In this document: one piece after another, positions 32,482-41,666 of the stretch | Layout of the letters: each line of letters begins with the position of its first letter | Numbering within the stretch: position 1 is the stretch's first letter | Assembly (NCBI GenBank): GCA_963739045.1 | Contig: CAVTYY010000001.1 | Span: 434,001 to 498,000, forward strand | Reading direction: 5' to 3' | DNA from: Halobacillus_B sp963739045 | GTDB lineage: Bacteria; Bacillota; Bacilli; Bacillales; Halobacillaceae | Length of the DNA stretch: 64,000 nt | Position numbers and translations under genes: made by a program | The notes under the pieces: generated by a model | What the model was told of the DNA's origin: nothing | Databases searched by the model: none | Seen by the model: only the letters and a program-made list of their open reading frames with translations

Positions 32482-34065
32482 ATGTATCGTGTATTAATTT
32501 GTGATCCATTAAGTGAGGATGGAATCCGTCCGCTGTTAGATGCGGAAGATGTGGAAGCGGTTATGGATCCTTCTCTCAGCCATGAAGAACTGCTGGAAGC
32601 TGTAGGAAGCGCTCATGCGATTCTCGTCCGCAGCCAGACGCAGGTTACCAGAGAAGTGATTGAACATGCGAAGGAACTGAAAGTCATTGGACGGGCCGGG
32701 GTCGGTGTGGACAACATTGATTTGGATGCGGCGACAGAGAATGGAGTCGTTGTCGTCAATGCCCCCGATGGAAATACGATTTCTACCGCGGAACATACGA
32801 TGGCCATGCTGATGTCGCTGGCCCGTAATATTCCGCAGGCCTATCATCAGCTGAAGCTCGGGAACTGGGAGCGGAAGAAGTTCGTAGGGGTAGAATTGAA
32901 AAATAAAACCCTCGGAATTGTCGGCTTTGGCCGGATTGGCAAGGAGGTAGCTCAGCGTGCGAAAGGACACCGCATGAATGTAGTCGCTTATGACCCTTTT
33001 TTAACAAAAGAAAAAGCAGACAAAGCGGGCGTAAGTCATGGCAGCGTCCAGGAAGTGCTGCAGCAGGCGGACTTTTTAACGGTACATACCCCGTTAATCG
33101 CAGAAACTAAGCATTTAATCGATAAAGAAGCGATCCAGCTGATGAAGCCGGGAGCTCGTATTCTGAATTGTGCCCGCGGCGGCATTATTGAAGAGGATGC
33201 ACTCTATGAAGCTGTGAAAAGCGGAAAGATTGCCGGTGCTGCTCTTGACGTATTCGAAGAAGAGCCTGCCGTTGATCACCCGCTGCTTTCCCTCCCGGAA
33301 GTCATCGCGACTCCTCACTTAGGAGCAAGTACGATTGAAGCACAGGAGAATGTGGCGACCGATGTAAGCTATGACGTAATGGAGCTTCTCCGGGGAGGCA
33401 CGGTGAAGCATCCGGTGAACATGCCGTCCGTTTCCTCAGAAACTATGGATAAAATCGCCCCTTATTTCCAGCTTTCTGAACGATTAGGAGCTTTCTTATC
33501 CAGAGTAGTTAATGGGGCACTGGAAAAAGTGAACGTCTATTATTCTGGTGATCTGCTGGATGTAGATACGATGCCGTTAACGAGAATTGCCGTCAAAGGG
33601 ATCTTGCAGCGCCATATCGGCAGCCGGATCAATGATGTGAACGCCTTTAAGACGGCTTCTGATAAAGGGATTATTATTAATGAACAAAAATCCACTTCTA
33701 CAAAAGGGTTTACCAACCTGATAACAGTTGAAATTGAAACGGATCAGGAAAAGCGCAGTATTGCAGGAACTCTGTTGAACGGACTGGGTGCACGAATCGT
33801 TCAACTGGATCAATACTCCATTGACGTGATTCCAGATGGACATTTAATCGTTATCCATCACCAGGATCAGCCGGGTGCGATCGGTCATGTCGGAAGTCTG
33901 CTTGCTGAGCATCATGTGAATATTGCAACCATGCAGGTGGGCCGGACAATTTTGGGCGGTGACGCGGTCATGATTCTGACGGTCGATAAGGAAGTCGAAG
34001 GTCGTTGTAAAGAATCGCTTGCTGAAGTGGGGAATATTAAGAAAGTGCAGTGTTTGACTTTGTAG
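32482..34065 (+). CDS. serA: D-3-phosphoglycerate dehydrogenase
   Basis: 527 residues, the long SerA form. Seen: VIGRAGVGVDNIDLDAAT, the Rossmann LGIVGFGRIGKEVAQRA near 145-160, catalytic Arg in NCARGGI, Glu in DVFEEEP and His in ATPHLGAST, then the intervening ASB domain and C-terminal ACT domain beginning about IVIHHQDQPGAIGHVG, the serine-feedback region. It oxidises 3-phosphoglycerate to 3-phosphohydroxypyruvate, first step of serine synthesis. It starts on the base after the aminotransferase stop, so both are cotranscribed. A terminator follows. Confidence 0.96.
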   Translation: MYRVLICDPLSEDGIRPLLDAEDVEAVMDPSLSHEELLEAVGSAHAILVRSQTQVTREVIEHAKELKVIGRAGVGVDNIDLDAATENGVVVVNAPDGNTISTAEHTMAMLMSLARNIPQAYHQLKLGNWERKKFVGVELKNKTLGIVGFGRIGKEVAQRAKGHRMNVVAYDPFLTKEKADKAGVSHGSVQEVLQQADFLTVHTPLIAETKHLIDKEAIQLMKPGARILNCARGGIIEEDALYEAVKSGKIAGAALDVFEEEPAVDHPLLSLPEVIATPHLGASTIEAQENVATDVSYDVMELLRGGTVKHPVNMPSVSSETMDKIAPYFQLSERLGAFLSRVVNGALEKVNVYYSGDLLDVDTMPLTRIAVKGILQRHIGSRINDVNAFKTASDKGIIINEQKSTSTKGFTNLITVEIETDQEKRSIAGTLLNGLGARIVQLDQYSIDVIPDGHLIVIHHQDQPGAIGHVGSLLAEHHVNIATMQVGRTILGGDAVMILTVDKEVEGRCKESLAEVGNIKKVQCLTL

Positions 34066-34081
34066 ATTAAGAGTTTTTGAT

Positions 34082-34114
34082 AAGCAGGTGAGCGTAATGC
34101 TTACCTGCTTTTTT
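34082..34114 (+). terminator. Terminator after serA
   Basis: AAGCAGGTGAGC pairs with GCTTACCTGCTT; T6 follows. Confidence 0.9.
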
Positions 34115-34139
34115 AGGTGAATCAGTTTCGAGACAATAG

Positions 34140-34358
34140 TGGGAATCTAAGGGCTGCGGGAAAACGCTTCTTCTTGTCACTCATGCCGTCGTATTGAAAT
34201 GTTTAATGTCTTATTTTGAAAAGAAATCGGTAAAGGATGTGTGGTCGGGCGCTTTTATGCATTCTACGGCCCTTAGTTTAGTGGAGAAACAAGGAGACGA
34301 TTGGAAAGTCCATTTCCAGGGAGATATTTCTCATCATCAAAACTCATCTAAAGCATAA
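34140..34358 (+). pseudogene. C-terminal remnant of a histidine-phosphatase family gene
   Basis: An open stretch of about 72 codons without a good start or SD. It reads as the C-terminal third of a phosphoglycerate mutase-like phosphatase: GKTLLLVTHAVVLKCLMSYF contains the second catalytic His in TH, followed by VWSGAFMHSTALSLVE and a final GDISHH. The first two thirds, with the RHG motif, are absent; an in-frame stop is at 34137. Histidine-phosphatase type phosphoserine phosphatases exist and sit with serA in related bacteria, so this is probably the decayed third gene of the serine operon. An ATG at 34206 is not supported as a start. Confidence 0.7.
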
Positions 34359-34359
34359 C

Positions 34360-34391
34360 AAAGACCGGTGCCGTGAGACGGCCCGGTCTTT
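34360..34391. terminator. Terminator behind the phosphatase remnant
   Basis: AAAGACCGG pairs with CCGGTCTTT. It probably once ended the three-gene serine operon and also faces the convergent PHP gene. Confidence 0.8.
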
Positions 34392-34461
34392 ATTTGAGTT
34401 CAAGCGAGGTTTGCCCGCGATTATCTGGAAATGGCCGCGACTTTTTAATTTTAGCCGCGAA

Positions 34462-35277
34462 TCACTTGAGCGGATAAGTTTCAGCCTGGCGGTTGGTAAA
34501 TACGTGCACCTCATCATAACCGGCGGACCGTGCGAGCTCTATGGCTTCGGAGTAGCGGTGGCCGAGGTGGTCCGGTTTATGCGCATCGGAACAGAGAACG
34601 ATTCCAATCCCTTCCTCTTTGCAGATTTTGAGAAGCTCGGGGTCCGGGTACATCTCTCCGACAGGTTTTCTTAAACCAGCGGTACTGATTTCGATACAAG
34701 TGTTTGTGGAGGCTAGAGCTTTAGCTGCACGTTTGTATTGCTGGCGGAGGAATTCCCGGTCATCCGGACGGTAGCCGAATACTTTAATCACATCAATGTG
34801 ACCCATGAAATCAAACAAGCCCGATTCTCCTAAAGTAACGACGCGGTCAAAATATTGCTCATACACTTTTTTTAAGTCGCGCTTTTCGTATTCCTCGCGA
34901 AAAGTAGCAAGATCTATTCCCCATTCGTCAATCCAGTGGACGGAACCAATGACGTAATCAAAAGGATGAGAATCAATAAAGGCTTTCATTTCTTTTTCTT
35001 TCCCCGGCATATAATCCATTTCGATGCCCATTTTAATAGGAAGATGGGCTTCCTTTGCTTCATCAAACATCTTTTGATAAGTGTCGAAAGTCAGGGTCCG
35101 GCGGTTCTCTACCCACGGGTTGGACAGAATCGGTCTCGTTTCTTCAAAGAAATAAGCGTGTTCGGAAATGCCCAGCTCTTCAATCCCTTCTTCTTTCGCT
35201 TTCGCTATGTACGTGCGAAGATAATCTACATCCAAGTCCCCGGTTTCTGCCATGTGTACGTGGTAATCGGTGCGCAT
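34462..35277 (-). CDS. PHP-domain phosphatase, histidinol-phosphatase (HisK/HisJ)-like
   Basis: About 271 residues. PHP metal-site motifs: DYHVHMAE near residue 4, SEHAYFFEE, the Glu/Asp pair in GIEMDY, GSVHWID, and C-terminal VLCSDAHKPDHLG. The family hydrolyses phosphate esters with a tri-metal site; closest in type is histidinol-phosphate phosphatase. I use the ATG with AAGGAGA 7 bp upstream. No his genes are nearby; standing next to the serine operon with a broken phosphatase, it might alternatively serve another phosphomonoester, which is speculation. Confidence 0.82.
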   Translation of the reverse strand: MRTDYHVHMAETGDLDVDYLRTYIAKAKEEGIEELGISEHAYFFEETRPILSNPWVENRRTLTFDTYQKMFDEAKEAHLPIKMGIEMDYMPGKEKEMKAFIDSHPFDYVIGSVHWIDEWGIDLATFREEYEKRDLKKVYEQYFDRVVTLGESGLFDFMGHIDVIKVFGYRPDDREFLRQQYKRAAKALASTNTCIEISTAGLRKPVGEMYPDPELLKICKEEGIGIVLCSDAHKPDHLGHRYSEAIELARSAGYDEVHVFTNRQAETYPLK

Positions 35278-35438
35278 AAACATTCTCCTTTTCACTGAAT
35301 GGATTTGGTTCATCATACCAAACATCAATATAGCCGACAAAGGATTCTTTTCCTCTATCGTCAGGGAAGATGAAGAGAGGTGATGTATGTTAAACTAGTT
35401 AAGTTAGCATACGCGGGAAAAGTAGAGGTGCACTCGAA

Positions 35439-36383
35439 ATGAAAGAAACTAGAAAAATTACCGAAGGGGCTTTAATGACAGGGATTTATTTGCTATTGTT
35501 ATTGGTAATTATTTTCATTCCTGCCATTATTAGTGTTCTCTTCATGTTTATCCTTCCTGTGCCATTTGTCGTCTATAGTTATCGCTACGGCTTCAAATCA
35601 GGAACTATTGTATTGATTGCAAGTACCCTGGTGTCTGTGATTATCGGGCTTGCTTTTGCTTTGCCAACGACTCTGCTTATGGGTCTCGGCGGTTTATTCA
35701 TAGGCGGAACGATGCATAAGAAACGTTCACCTTATGAAACTCTTGCCATGGGTTCTGTAGGATTTATGATCGGATTTGCTGCTGTCTTTCTGATTTCTCA
35801 AGCCTTCTTTGGAGTGAATTTCACGGAGCAGTTTAACCAGATCATGGATCAGTCGATTTCCCGAGCGGAAGGAATGCTTGGAACCTTTGGGGGAAGTGAT
35901 GCTGAGGATCGTCTGGACCAATTTAAGGAACAGCTGCAAAGGCTGCCTGACCTTATCCCCAGCATGTTAGCGATGCTTGGCGTAACGTTCTCTTTTATTA
36001 GTCAGTGGCTCAGTTATAAATTGCTAAACCGCGTGGAGAAGACGAAGCTTCAGTTTCCGCCTTTTCGTGAGCTGAATCTGCCATCTTCCTTGTTATGGTA
36101 TTACCTCGCTGCTTTAGTTTTTGAGTTATTTATAAAGAATCAAGAAGGAATGTTGTATCTAGCTAGCGTAAATGTTTATACTATTACAGCCTTTTTTCTA
36201 GTTCTCCAGGGCTTTTCGTTCATTTTTCATTTTGCCTATCAGAAGAAAATGTCCAAGGCAATTCCGATTATTATTTTAATCGTTACCATTCTTATTCCAA
36301 CAATTCTAATGGAACTTGTGCGATTATTAGGTATAATTGACTTAGGATTTTCATTAAGGAAACGTGTACAGGGGAAAAAATAG
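35439..36383 (+). CDS. yybS: YybS, DUF2232 membrane protein
   Basis: 314 residues with about eight hydrophobic segments, the YybS family. N-terminus ITEGALMTGIYLLLLLV, then FVVYSYRYGFKSGTIV, typical of the family, which resembles S-component-type membrane proteins. It lies immediately upstream of gdpP as in nearly all Bacillales. No function has been proven to my knowledge. Start ATG follows AGAGGTG. The 35-bp gap to gdpP suggests an operon yybS-gdpP-rplI-dnaC. Confidence 0.9.
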   Translation: MKETRKITEGALMTGIYLLLLLVIIFIPAIISVLFMFILPVPFVVYSYRYGFKSGTIVLIASTLVSVIIGLAFALPTTLLMGLGGLFIGGTMHKKRSPYETLAMGSVGFMIGFAAVFLISQAFFGVNFTEQFNQIMDQSISRAEGMLGTFGGSDAEDRLDQFKEQLQRLPDLIPSMLAMLGVTFSFISQWLSYKLLNRVEKTKLQFPPFRELNLPSSLLWYYLAALVFELFIKNQEGMLYLASVNVYTITAFFLVLQGFSFIFHFAYQKKMSKAIPIIILIVTILIPTILMELVRLLGIIDLGFSLRKRVQGKK

Positions 36384-36418
36384 TACGAGCTCGTAAAGAT
36401 AGTAGGAGCTGAAAAAAC

Positions 36419-38392
36419 ATGCCTAATTTTTTTAAAAAACCAACCATGAGTGGTCACTTATGGATCATTTATTTAATCTCTTTAGTGCTGCTCGGTTTTA
36501 TATGGTATTACCAGTGGATGCTCGGTTTAATGATGACCCTTTTCTTAGCTGGGTCCATTTTCTACAGTGTCCGGACCGAACAGAATATGATCAATGAAAC
36601 AGAAGAATATATATCGACTCTTTCCTACCGGGTGAAAAAGGTGGGGGAAGAGGCGCTGCTTGAGATGCCGATCGGGATCATTTTGTTTAGTGATGCGTTT
36701 ACGGTTGAATGGGCCAATCCTTATATGAATAAGTTCTCTAAGACGGATTCCATTGTCGGGAAATCCTTGAAGCTTTTATCAGAGGATTTAATTTCGCAGA
36801 TCAAGGAAGACCGTCATGAAGTATGGATCAGAGTGGGCGATTATCAGCTCCAGACGATCATTAAGAAGGATGAGCGGCTGCTGTATTTGTTTGACCGGAC
36901 GAGACAAACGGAAATTCATAATTTATATGAAAATGAGCAGACGGTATTATCCATTATATTTCTTGATAACTATGAAGAAATTACCCAGGGAATGGACGAT
37001 ACGGCGAAGAGTCATATTAACTCGCAGGTAACCTCGATTCTGAATAAATGGGCGGGCGATTATGGAATTTATTTAAAGCGAACGTCTCAGGAACGGTTTA
37101 TGGCCGTTATGAATCATAAAATTCTTCAGACACTGGAGAAGTCTAAGTTTGAAATTCTCGATGATGTAAGGGAACTGATTACCGATCAGAACGTTCCGCT
37201 CACGCTCAGTTTTGGTGTGGGGATCGGACCGGTCAGTCTTCCGGAACTTGGAGAACTCGCCCAGTCCAGTCTGGATCTTGCTTTAGGACGCGGCGGCGAC
37301 CAGGTAGCTATTAAAGATGACACAGGCAAAGTCAGGTTCTATGGCGGGAAAACGAACCCTATGGAGAAACGGACACGAGTTCGTGCCCGGGTTATTTCTC
37401 ACGCGATGAAGGAATTAGTCCAGAATAGCGAAAAAGTTCTGATTATGGGGCATAAATCGCCGGATATGGATGCATTAGGAGCGTCAATCGGGATTTTAAA
37501 AATTGCTCAGGCGAATGAAAAAGATGCCGCCATTGTTCTGGATCCCGATGATATCGACACCGGCGTTCAGCGTATGGTGGAGGAAGTGGAAAAAGATGAC
37601 GAGCTGTGGTCTTATTTTATTACTCCAGAAGATGCGCTTGAAATGGTAACGAATGAAACGCTTCTTGTAGTCGTCGATACCCATAAACCTTCCTTAGTTA
37701 TGGAAGAGAAGCTGTTAACGAAAACCGAGCATGTGGTTGTGATTGACCACCACCGCCGGGCGGAAGAATTTATATCTGATCCAACACTTGTATACATGGA
37801 GCCTTATGCCTCTTCCACGGCCGAGCTTGTGACCGAATTGCTCGAGTATCAGCCGAAGAAGCTGAAGCTGTCTATGCTTGAATCGACGGCCTTGCTCGCT
37901 GGAATTATCGTTGATACGAAGAGCTTCACCTTACGGACGGGCTCGCGTACGTTTGATGCCGCTTCCTATCTTCGGTCAAAAGGAGCAGATACCGTTCTTG
38001 TCCAGAAGTTTATGAAAGAAGATTTAGATGTGTATGTGAAAAGAAGCCGGTTAATTGAGAAAGCCGATGTGTATCGAGACGGCATTGCGATTTCCAATGG
38101 GGAGGAAGGGGAAGCATACGGCCCCGTCCTGATTGCTCAAGCCGCCGATACGCTGCTGACGATGAGCGGCATTGTCGCGTCTTTCGTCATTTCTGCAAGG
38201 AAAGATGGCCGAGTTGGGATCAGCGCCCGTTCGCTTGGGGATATCAATGTGCAAGTGATTATGGAGCGCATGAATGGCGGCGGTCATTTAACCAATGCGG
38301 CAACTCAGCTTGAAGACACAACGATTGAAGATGCGAGAGCTTTGCTGCAAGATATAATTGACGAATATTTTGAAGGGGGAGACTCAGAATGA
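36419..38392 (+). CDS. gdpP: GdpP, cyclic di-AMP phosphodiesterase
   Basis: 657 residues. Two N-terminal membrane helices, a haem-binding PAS-like domain (about 80-150), a degenerate GGDEF domain (about 170-300; GRGGDQVAIK), then the DHH/DHHA1 module. DHH is visible as MGHKSPDMDALGAS near 345 and VVIDHHRR near 440; DHHA1 includes MNGGGHLTNAA. It cleaves c-di-AMP to pApA and so tunes K+ and osmotic balance. Overlaps rplI by 4 bp (ATGA), so translation is coupled. SD TAGGAGCTGAAAAA. Confidence 0.96.
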   Translation: MPNFFKKPTMSGHLWIIYLISLVLLGFIWYYQWMLGLMMTLFLAGSIFYSVRTEQNMINETEEYISTLSYRVKKVGEEALLEMPIGIILFSDAFTVEWANPYMNKFSKTDSIVGKSLKLLSEDLISQIKEDRHEVWIRVGDYQLQTIIKKDERLLYLFDRTRQTEIHNLYENEQTVLSIIFLDNYEEITQGMDDTAKSHINSQVTSILNKWAGDYGIYLKRTSQERFMAVMNHKILQTLEKSKFEILDDVRELITDQNVPLTLSFGVGIGPVSLPELGELAQSSLDLALGRGGDQVAIKDDTGKVRFYGGKTNPMEKRTRVRARVISHAMKELVQNSEKVLIMGHKSPDMDALGASIGILKIAQANEKDAAIVLDPDDIDTGVQRMVEEVEKDDELWSYFITPEDALEMVTNETLLVVVDTHKPSLVMEEKLLTKTEHVVVIDHHRRAEEFISDPTLVYMEPYASSTAELVTELLEYQPKKLKLSMLESTALLAGIIVDTKSFTLRTGSRTFDAASYLRSKGADTVLVQKFMKEDLDVYVKRSRLIEKADVYRDGIAISNGEEGEAYGPVLIAQAADTLLTMSGIVASFVISARKDGRVGISARSLGDINVQVIMERMNGGGHLTNAATQLEDTTIEDARALLQDIIDEYFEGGDSE

Positions 38393-38835
38393 AAGTAATA
38401 TTCAACCAGGACGTGAAAGGCAAAGGGAAAAAAGGTGAAATTAAAAACGTTTCAGACGGCTATGCCCGCAACTATCTACTGAAGCACAACCTTGCTGTTG
38501 AAGCTACGAAAGGTAATCTTCAAGCTCAAAAAGCTAAAGATGCCAAGCACGAACAACAGGCTCAAGAAGAAGTTGAGGAAGCGAAACAGCTGAAGAATAC
38601 GCTAGGCGATCTGGAAGTGAAGCTGGTGGCGAAATCAGGCGACAGCGGCCGTTTGTTCGGTTCTATCACTAGTAAACAGATTGCGGAAGAGCTGAAGAAA
38701 GCTCATGACATCAAGATTGATAAACGTAAAATCGAGCTGGATGAACCGATCCGTACTTTAGGCTACACCGATGTGCCTGTAAAGCTTCATCATGAAGTAA
38801 CAGGGAATATCCGTGTGCATGTGGAAGAGAAGTAA
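38389..38835 (+). CDS. rplI: Ribosomal protein bL9
   Basis: 148 residues, standard bL9, a large-subunit protein with two RNA-binding globes joined by a long helix. Seen: MKVIFNQDVKGKGKKGEIKNV and YARNYLL at the N-terminus; a charged connecting helix; DSGRLFGSITSKQIAEEL in the C-terminal globe. It starts inside the end of gdpP, the usual arrangement. Confidence 0.98.
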   Translation: MKVIFNQDVKGKGKKGEIKNVSDGYARNYLLKHNLAVEATKGNLQAQKAKDAKHEQQAQEEVEEAKQLKNTLGDLEVKLVAKSGDSGRLFGSITSKQIAEELKKAHDIKIDKRKIELDEPIRTLGYTDVPVKLHHEVTGNIRVHVEEK

Positions 38836-38868
38836 GGATCCTTTTGAATACAAGGGGAGGAACAATTC

Positions 38869-40230
38869 GTGAGTGATGTTTGGAATGACCGCACCCCACC
38901 GCATAACATTGAGGCTGAACAGGCTGTCCTCGGTGCGGTTTTTTTAGAGCCTGAAGCGATGTCAACTGCAGCGGAGCATTTGCTCCCAGAGGATTTTTAC
39001 CGGGCAAGTCACCAGCGGATATTTGAAGTGATGCTGACTTTGTCGGACCGGGGCGAACCTATTGATCTAGTGACGGTGACGACTGCTTTGTCAAACAACA
39101 AAGTGCTTGATGAAGTCGGAGGTGTCTCCTATTTAAGTGATGTAGCGGACTCGGTGCCGACAGCAGCCAATATCACTTATTACACGAAAATAGTCAGTGA
39201 GAAATCAACGCTCCGAGGGCTGATTCGAACCGCCACAAATATCGTAACGAGCGGATACGCGGAAGAAGAGAACATTGAAGATGTCCTTAATTCTGCGGAG
39301 AAAGATATCCTGGAAGTTGCGCAGCGGAAGAATTCAGGAGCATTTAAAAATATTAAAGATGTGCTGATTGATGTTTATGATAATATTGAACAGCTTCATA
39401 ATAGTGATGGCAATATAACCGGCATTCCGACGGGGTATCGTGATTTGGATCATATTACCTCGGGCTTTCAGCGCAACGATTTAATTATCATCGCGGCCCG
39501 TCCTTCAATGGGTAAGACGGCGTTTGCCCTCAACATTGCCCAGAATGTCGCCGTGCATACGGATGAAAATGTAGCGATTTTCAGTCTGGAGATGGGAGCC
39601 GATCAGCTGGTTTCCCGTATGCTGTGTGCAGAAGGCAACATCGATGCCCAGCGCCTTCGTACCGGTCACATGGAGGCCGATGATTGGAACAAGCTGACGA
39701 TGGCGATGGGAAGCTTATCGAATGCAGGCATCTATATTGATGACACGCCTGGGATTCGAGTCAGTGAGATCCGTTCCAAATGCCGGCGCTTGAAGCAGGA
39801 GAACGGTCTTGGAATGATTTTAATTGACTACCTGCAGTTAATTCAGGGTAGCGCGAACTCTAAAGAAAACAGGCAGCAGGAAGTTTCCGAGATTTCCCGG
39901 TCTTTAAAGGGACTGGCTCGTGAGCTGAATGTTCCGTTAATTGCTTTATCCCAGCTTTCCCGTGGGGTAGAGTCAAGACAGGACAAGCGTCCGATGATGT
40001 CTGACCTGCGGGAATCGGGTTCGATTGAGCAGGATGCCGATATTGTAGGTTTCCTGTATCGTGATGATTATTATGATCAGGAATCTGAAAACCAGAATAT
40101 TATTGAAATTATTATTTCTAAACAGCGTAATGGTCCGGTGGGGAATGTGGAGCTTGCGTTTGTGAAGGAATATAATAAGTTCGTAGATTTAGATCACCGG
40201 TATTCCGAGGCGGATGTTCCGCCTGCTTGA
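38869..40230 (+). CDS. dnaC: Replicative DNA helicase DnaC (DnaB family)
   Basis: 453 residues. N-terminal DnaB domain with PPHNIEAEQAVLGA, linker, then RecA-like ATPase: Walker A ARPSMGKTAFALN, Walker B MILIDYLQL, and arginine-finger region near SELRESGSIEQDAD (SDLRESGSIEQDAD). The hexameric helicase that unwinds DNA at the fork; named DnaC in Bacillus. GTG start with AAGGGGAGG 8 bp upstream. Own terminator follows. Confidence 0.97.
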   Translation: MSDVWNDRTPPHNIEAEQAVLGAVFLEPEAMSTAAEHLLPEDFYRASHQRIFEVMLTLSDRGEPIDLVTVTTALSNNKVLDEVGGVSYLSDVADSVPTAANITYYTKIVSEKSTLRGLIRTATNIVTSGYAEEENIEDVLNSAEKDILEVAQRKNSGAFKNIKDVLIDVYDNIEQLHNSDGNITGIPTGYRDLDHITSGFQRNDLIIIAARPSMGKTAFALNIAQNVAVHTDENVAIFSLEMGADQLVSRMLCAEGNIDAQRLRTGHMEADDWNKLTMAMGSLSNAGIYIDDTPGIRVSEIRSKCRRLKQENGLGMILIDYLQLIQGSANSKENRQQEVSEISRSLKGLARELNVPLIALSQLSRGVESRQDKRPMMSDLRESGSIEQDADIVGFLYRDDYYDQESENQNIIEIIISKQRNGPVGNVELAFVKEYNKFVDLDHRYSEADVPPA

Positions 40231-40232
40231 CT

Positions 40233-40278
40233 GGCACCTCTCATGTCTTTTGCTAAAGACGTGCAGGGGTGTTTTTTG
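40233..40278 (+). terminator. Terminator of the yybS-gdpP-rplI-dnaC operon
   Basis: Outer CACCTC / GGGGTG and inner CATGTCTTT / AAAGACGTG stems, then T6. Confidence 0.85.
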
Positions 40279-40375
40279 TTTGACGCGAAAAGTATGGCTG
40301 GAAGAAAACGTTTCCCATGACGGATTATCAGGAAAATTTGTTTTTGAAACATCTAAAGAAAGTAGTAGAGCGTTT

Positions 40376-40493
40376 GGAGATCCGGGAAATTTCTCGCTTT
40401 CCATGGGCGGCCGGAGAGCTTCCTCGGGCAAAGCCCTGTGGGACCTCACCTTTCCTATCCTCCCATAGGAGTCTCGCAATTTCCCGGATCTCC
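40376..40493 (+). repeat. Palindromic intergenic repeat, second family
   Basis: A 118-bp element bounded by a perfect 16-bp inverted repeat, GGAGATCCGGGAAATT and its complement at 40478-40493. Inside are GCTTTCC, GGGCGGCC, AGCTTCCTCG, AGCCCTGTGGGACCTCACC and CCCATAGGAGTCTC, a pattern I recall from abundant intergenic repeats of Bacillaceae. A weaker relative (GCACTTTCCATGGACGGCAGG) is at about 45330-45375. Confidence 0.75.
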
Positions 40494-40808
40494 TTACGTT
40501 TAATTGAGGAACAGCAATATATAAAGCAGTAAAACGCTCATTAAAGACTACTATCACAAAGAGTTAGATTATCTTTGGCTCTGTCTCTGCAAAAAGTAGA
40601 TTCAAGCACATGATTCGCTCCAAATTACCTCATGATTACAAGGAGTGGATAGGTAAAAAAGCTGCCGCTTCAACTTCGCTTAGCATAAGAATGAGGGGAG
40701 ATCATAAACATTAAACGACGCCCGGTCTGAGACTGGACGTCGATTTATATTCATCGTAATTTGTTACGCCTCCTGTCAGAGTAACGCCAAATCACGGATG
40801 AATCCTGA
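40494..40808. other. Intergenic stretch after the repeat
   Basis: About 315 bp without a supportable gene. A weak hairpin CGACGCCCGG / CTGGACGTCG (about 40714-40742) could terminate the HAD gene on the minus strand. Confidence 0.4.
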
Positions 40809-41666
40809 TTATTTGGACAGCCACTGGTCAATGGCATGGGCAACACCATTGTCGTCGTTTGACTTAGTTACAAACGCACCTGCTCGTTTAACATCCTCAT
40901 GTCCGTTGTCCATAGCGGCGCTATAGTGAGCGGTATGGATCATTGATAAGTCATTATGGCTGTCTCCTATAGCGGCCGTATCGCTGAGCGATATGCCCAG
41001 TTCTTGTGCCAGTTTTTCCAGGGCAATGCCTTTGGAAGCATCCCGGTGTTCAAATTCAAAATTGTGGTCTGCGGAACTGACCAGGGTTAAATACGGATGG
41101 TTCTTGAAGGCGTCCCACCCTTTGGTCAGTTTTTGCTGTTCAAAAGAAAAAGCCAAAACATTATAGAGGGGCTTATCTGAGTCCAGGATTTCCTGGCAGG
41201 AATCAACCGGGAGAAAACCGGTCTGGCTGAATTGCTTTTCAATGGCCTGCTCAAGCTTCGTAATGTCTTCTGAAGGATTGGCGCTTTGAATCCGGTCCAG
41301 CTCGATTTGCAGCAATTCTCTTGAGTTCTGCGGTGTTAAAATTGCTGAATCGCTAAATACTTCATAGTAATATTTTTCCCGCTCGAGATAAGGCAGGATT
41401 TCTTCCGCATCCTCTTTGCGAATGGCTACGGAATGAAACAGCGAACCATCAGGCTTATGGATGGTGGCTCCGTTGGCTCCAATCACCCAGGTGCTTACGT
41501 TTGTTTGTTCAAATACTTTTCTCACGTCGAATTCTGCCCGGCCTGTCGCTACAACGACTTCTACCCCCTGGCTTTGAGCGGTGGTAATGGCCTGAATGTT
41601 GGCTTCGCTGATCTCATGACGGCTGTTTAACAGGGTTCCATCTAAATCAATGGCGATTAATTTCAT
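40809..41666 (-). CDS. Cof-type HAD-IIB phosphatase
   Basis: 285 residues. HAD motif I as MKLIAIDLDGTLLNS, motif II Thr/Ser in VVATGR, and motif IV as AAIGDSHNDLSMI; the C2B-type cap lies between. The family (YwtE, YcsE and others) dephosphorylates sugar phosphates, flavin or PLP precursors. Its ATG overlaps the DeoR stop by 4 bp, so both are one operon and the regulator likely controls it. Substrate unknown; a sugar phosphate is plausible because DeoR proteins sense such compounds. Confidence 0.87.
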   Translation of the reverse strand: MKLIAIDLDGTLLNSRHEISEANIQAITTAQSQGVEVVVATGRAEFDVRKVFEQTNVSTWVIGANGATIHKPDGSLFHSVAIRKEDAEEILPYLEREKYYYEVFSDSAILTPQNSRELLQIELDRIQSANPSEDITKLEQAIEKQFSQTGFLPVDSCQEILDSDKPLYNVLAFSFEQQKLTKGWDAFKNHPYLTLVSSADHNFEFEHRDASKGIALEKLAQELGISLSDTAAIGDSHNDLSMIHTAHYSAAMDNGHEDVKRAGAFVTKSNDDNGVAHAIDQWLSK

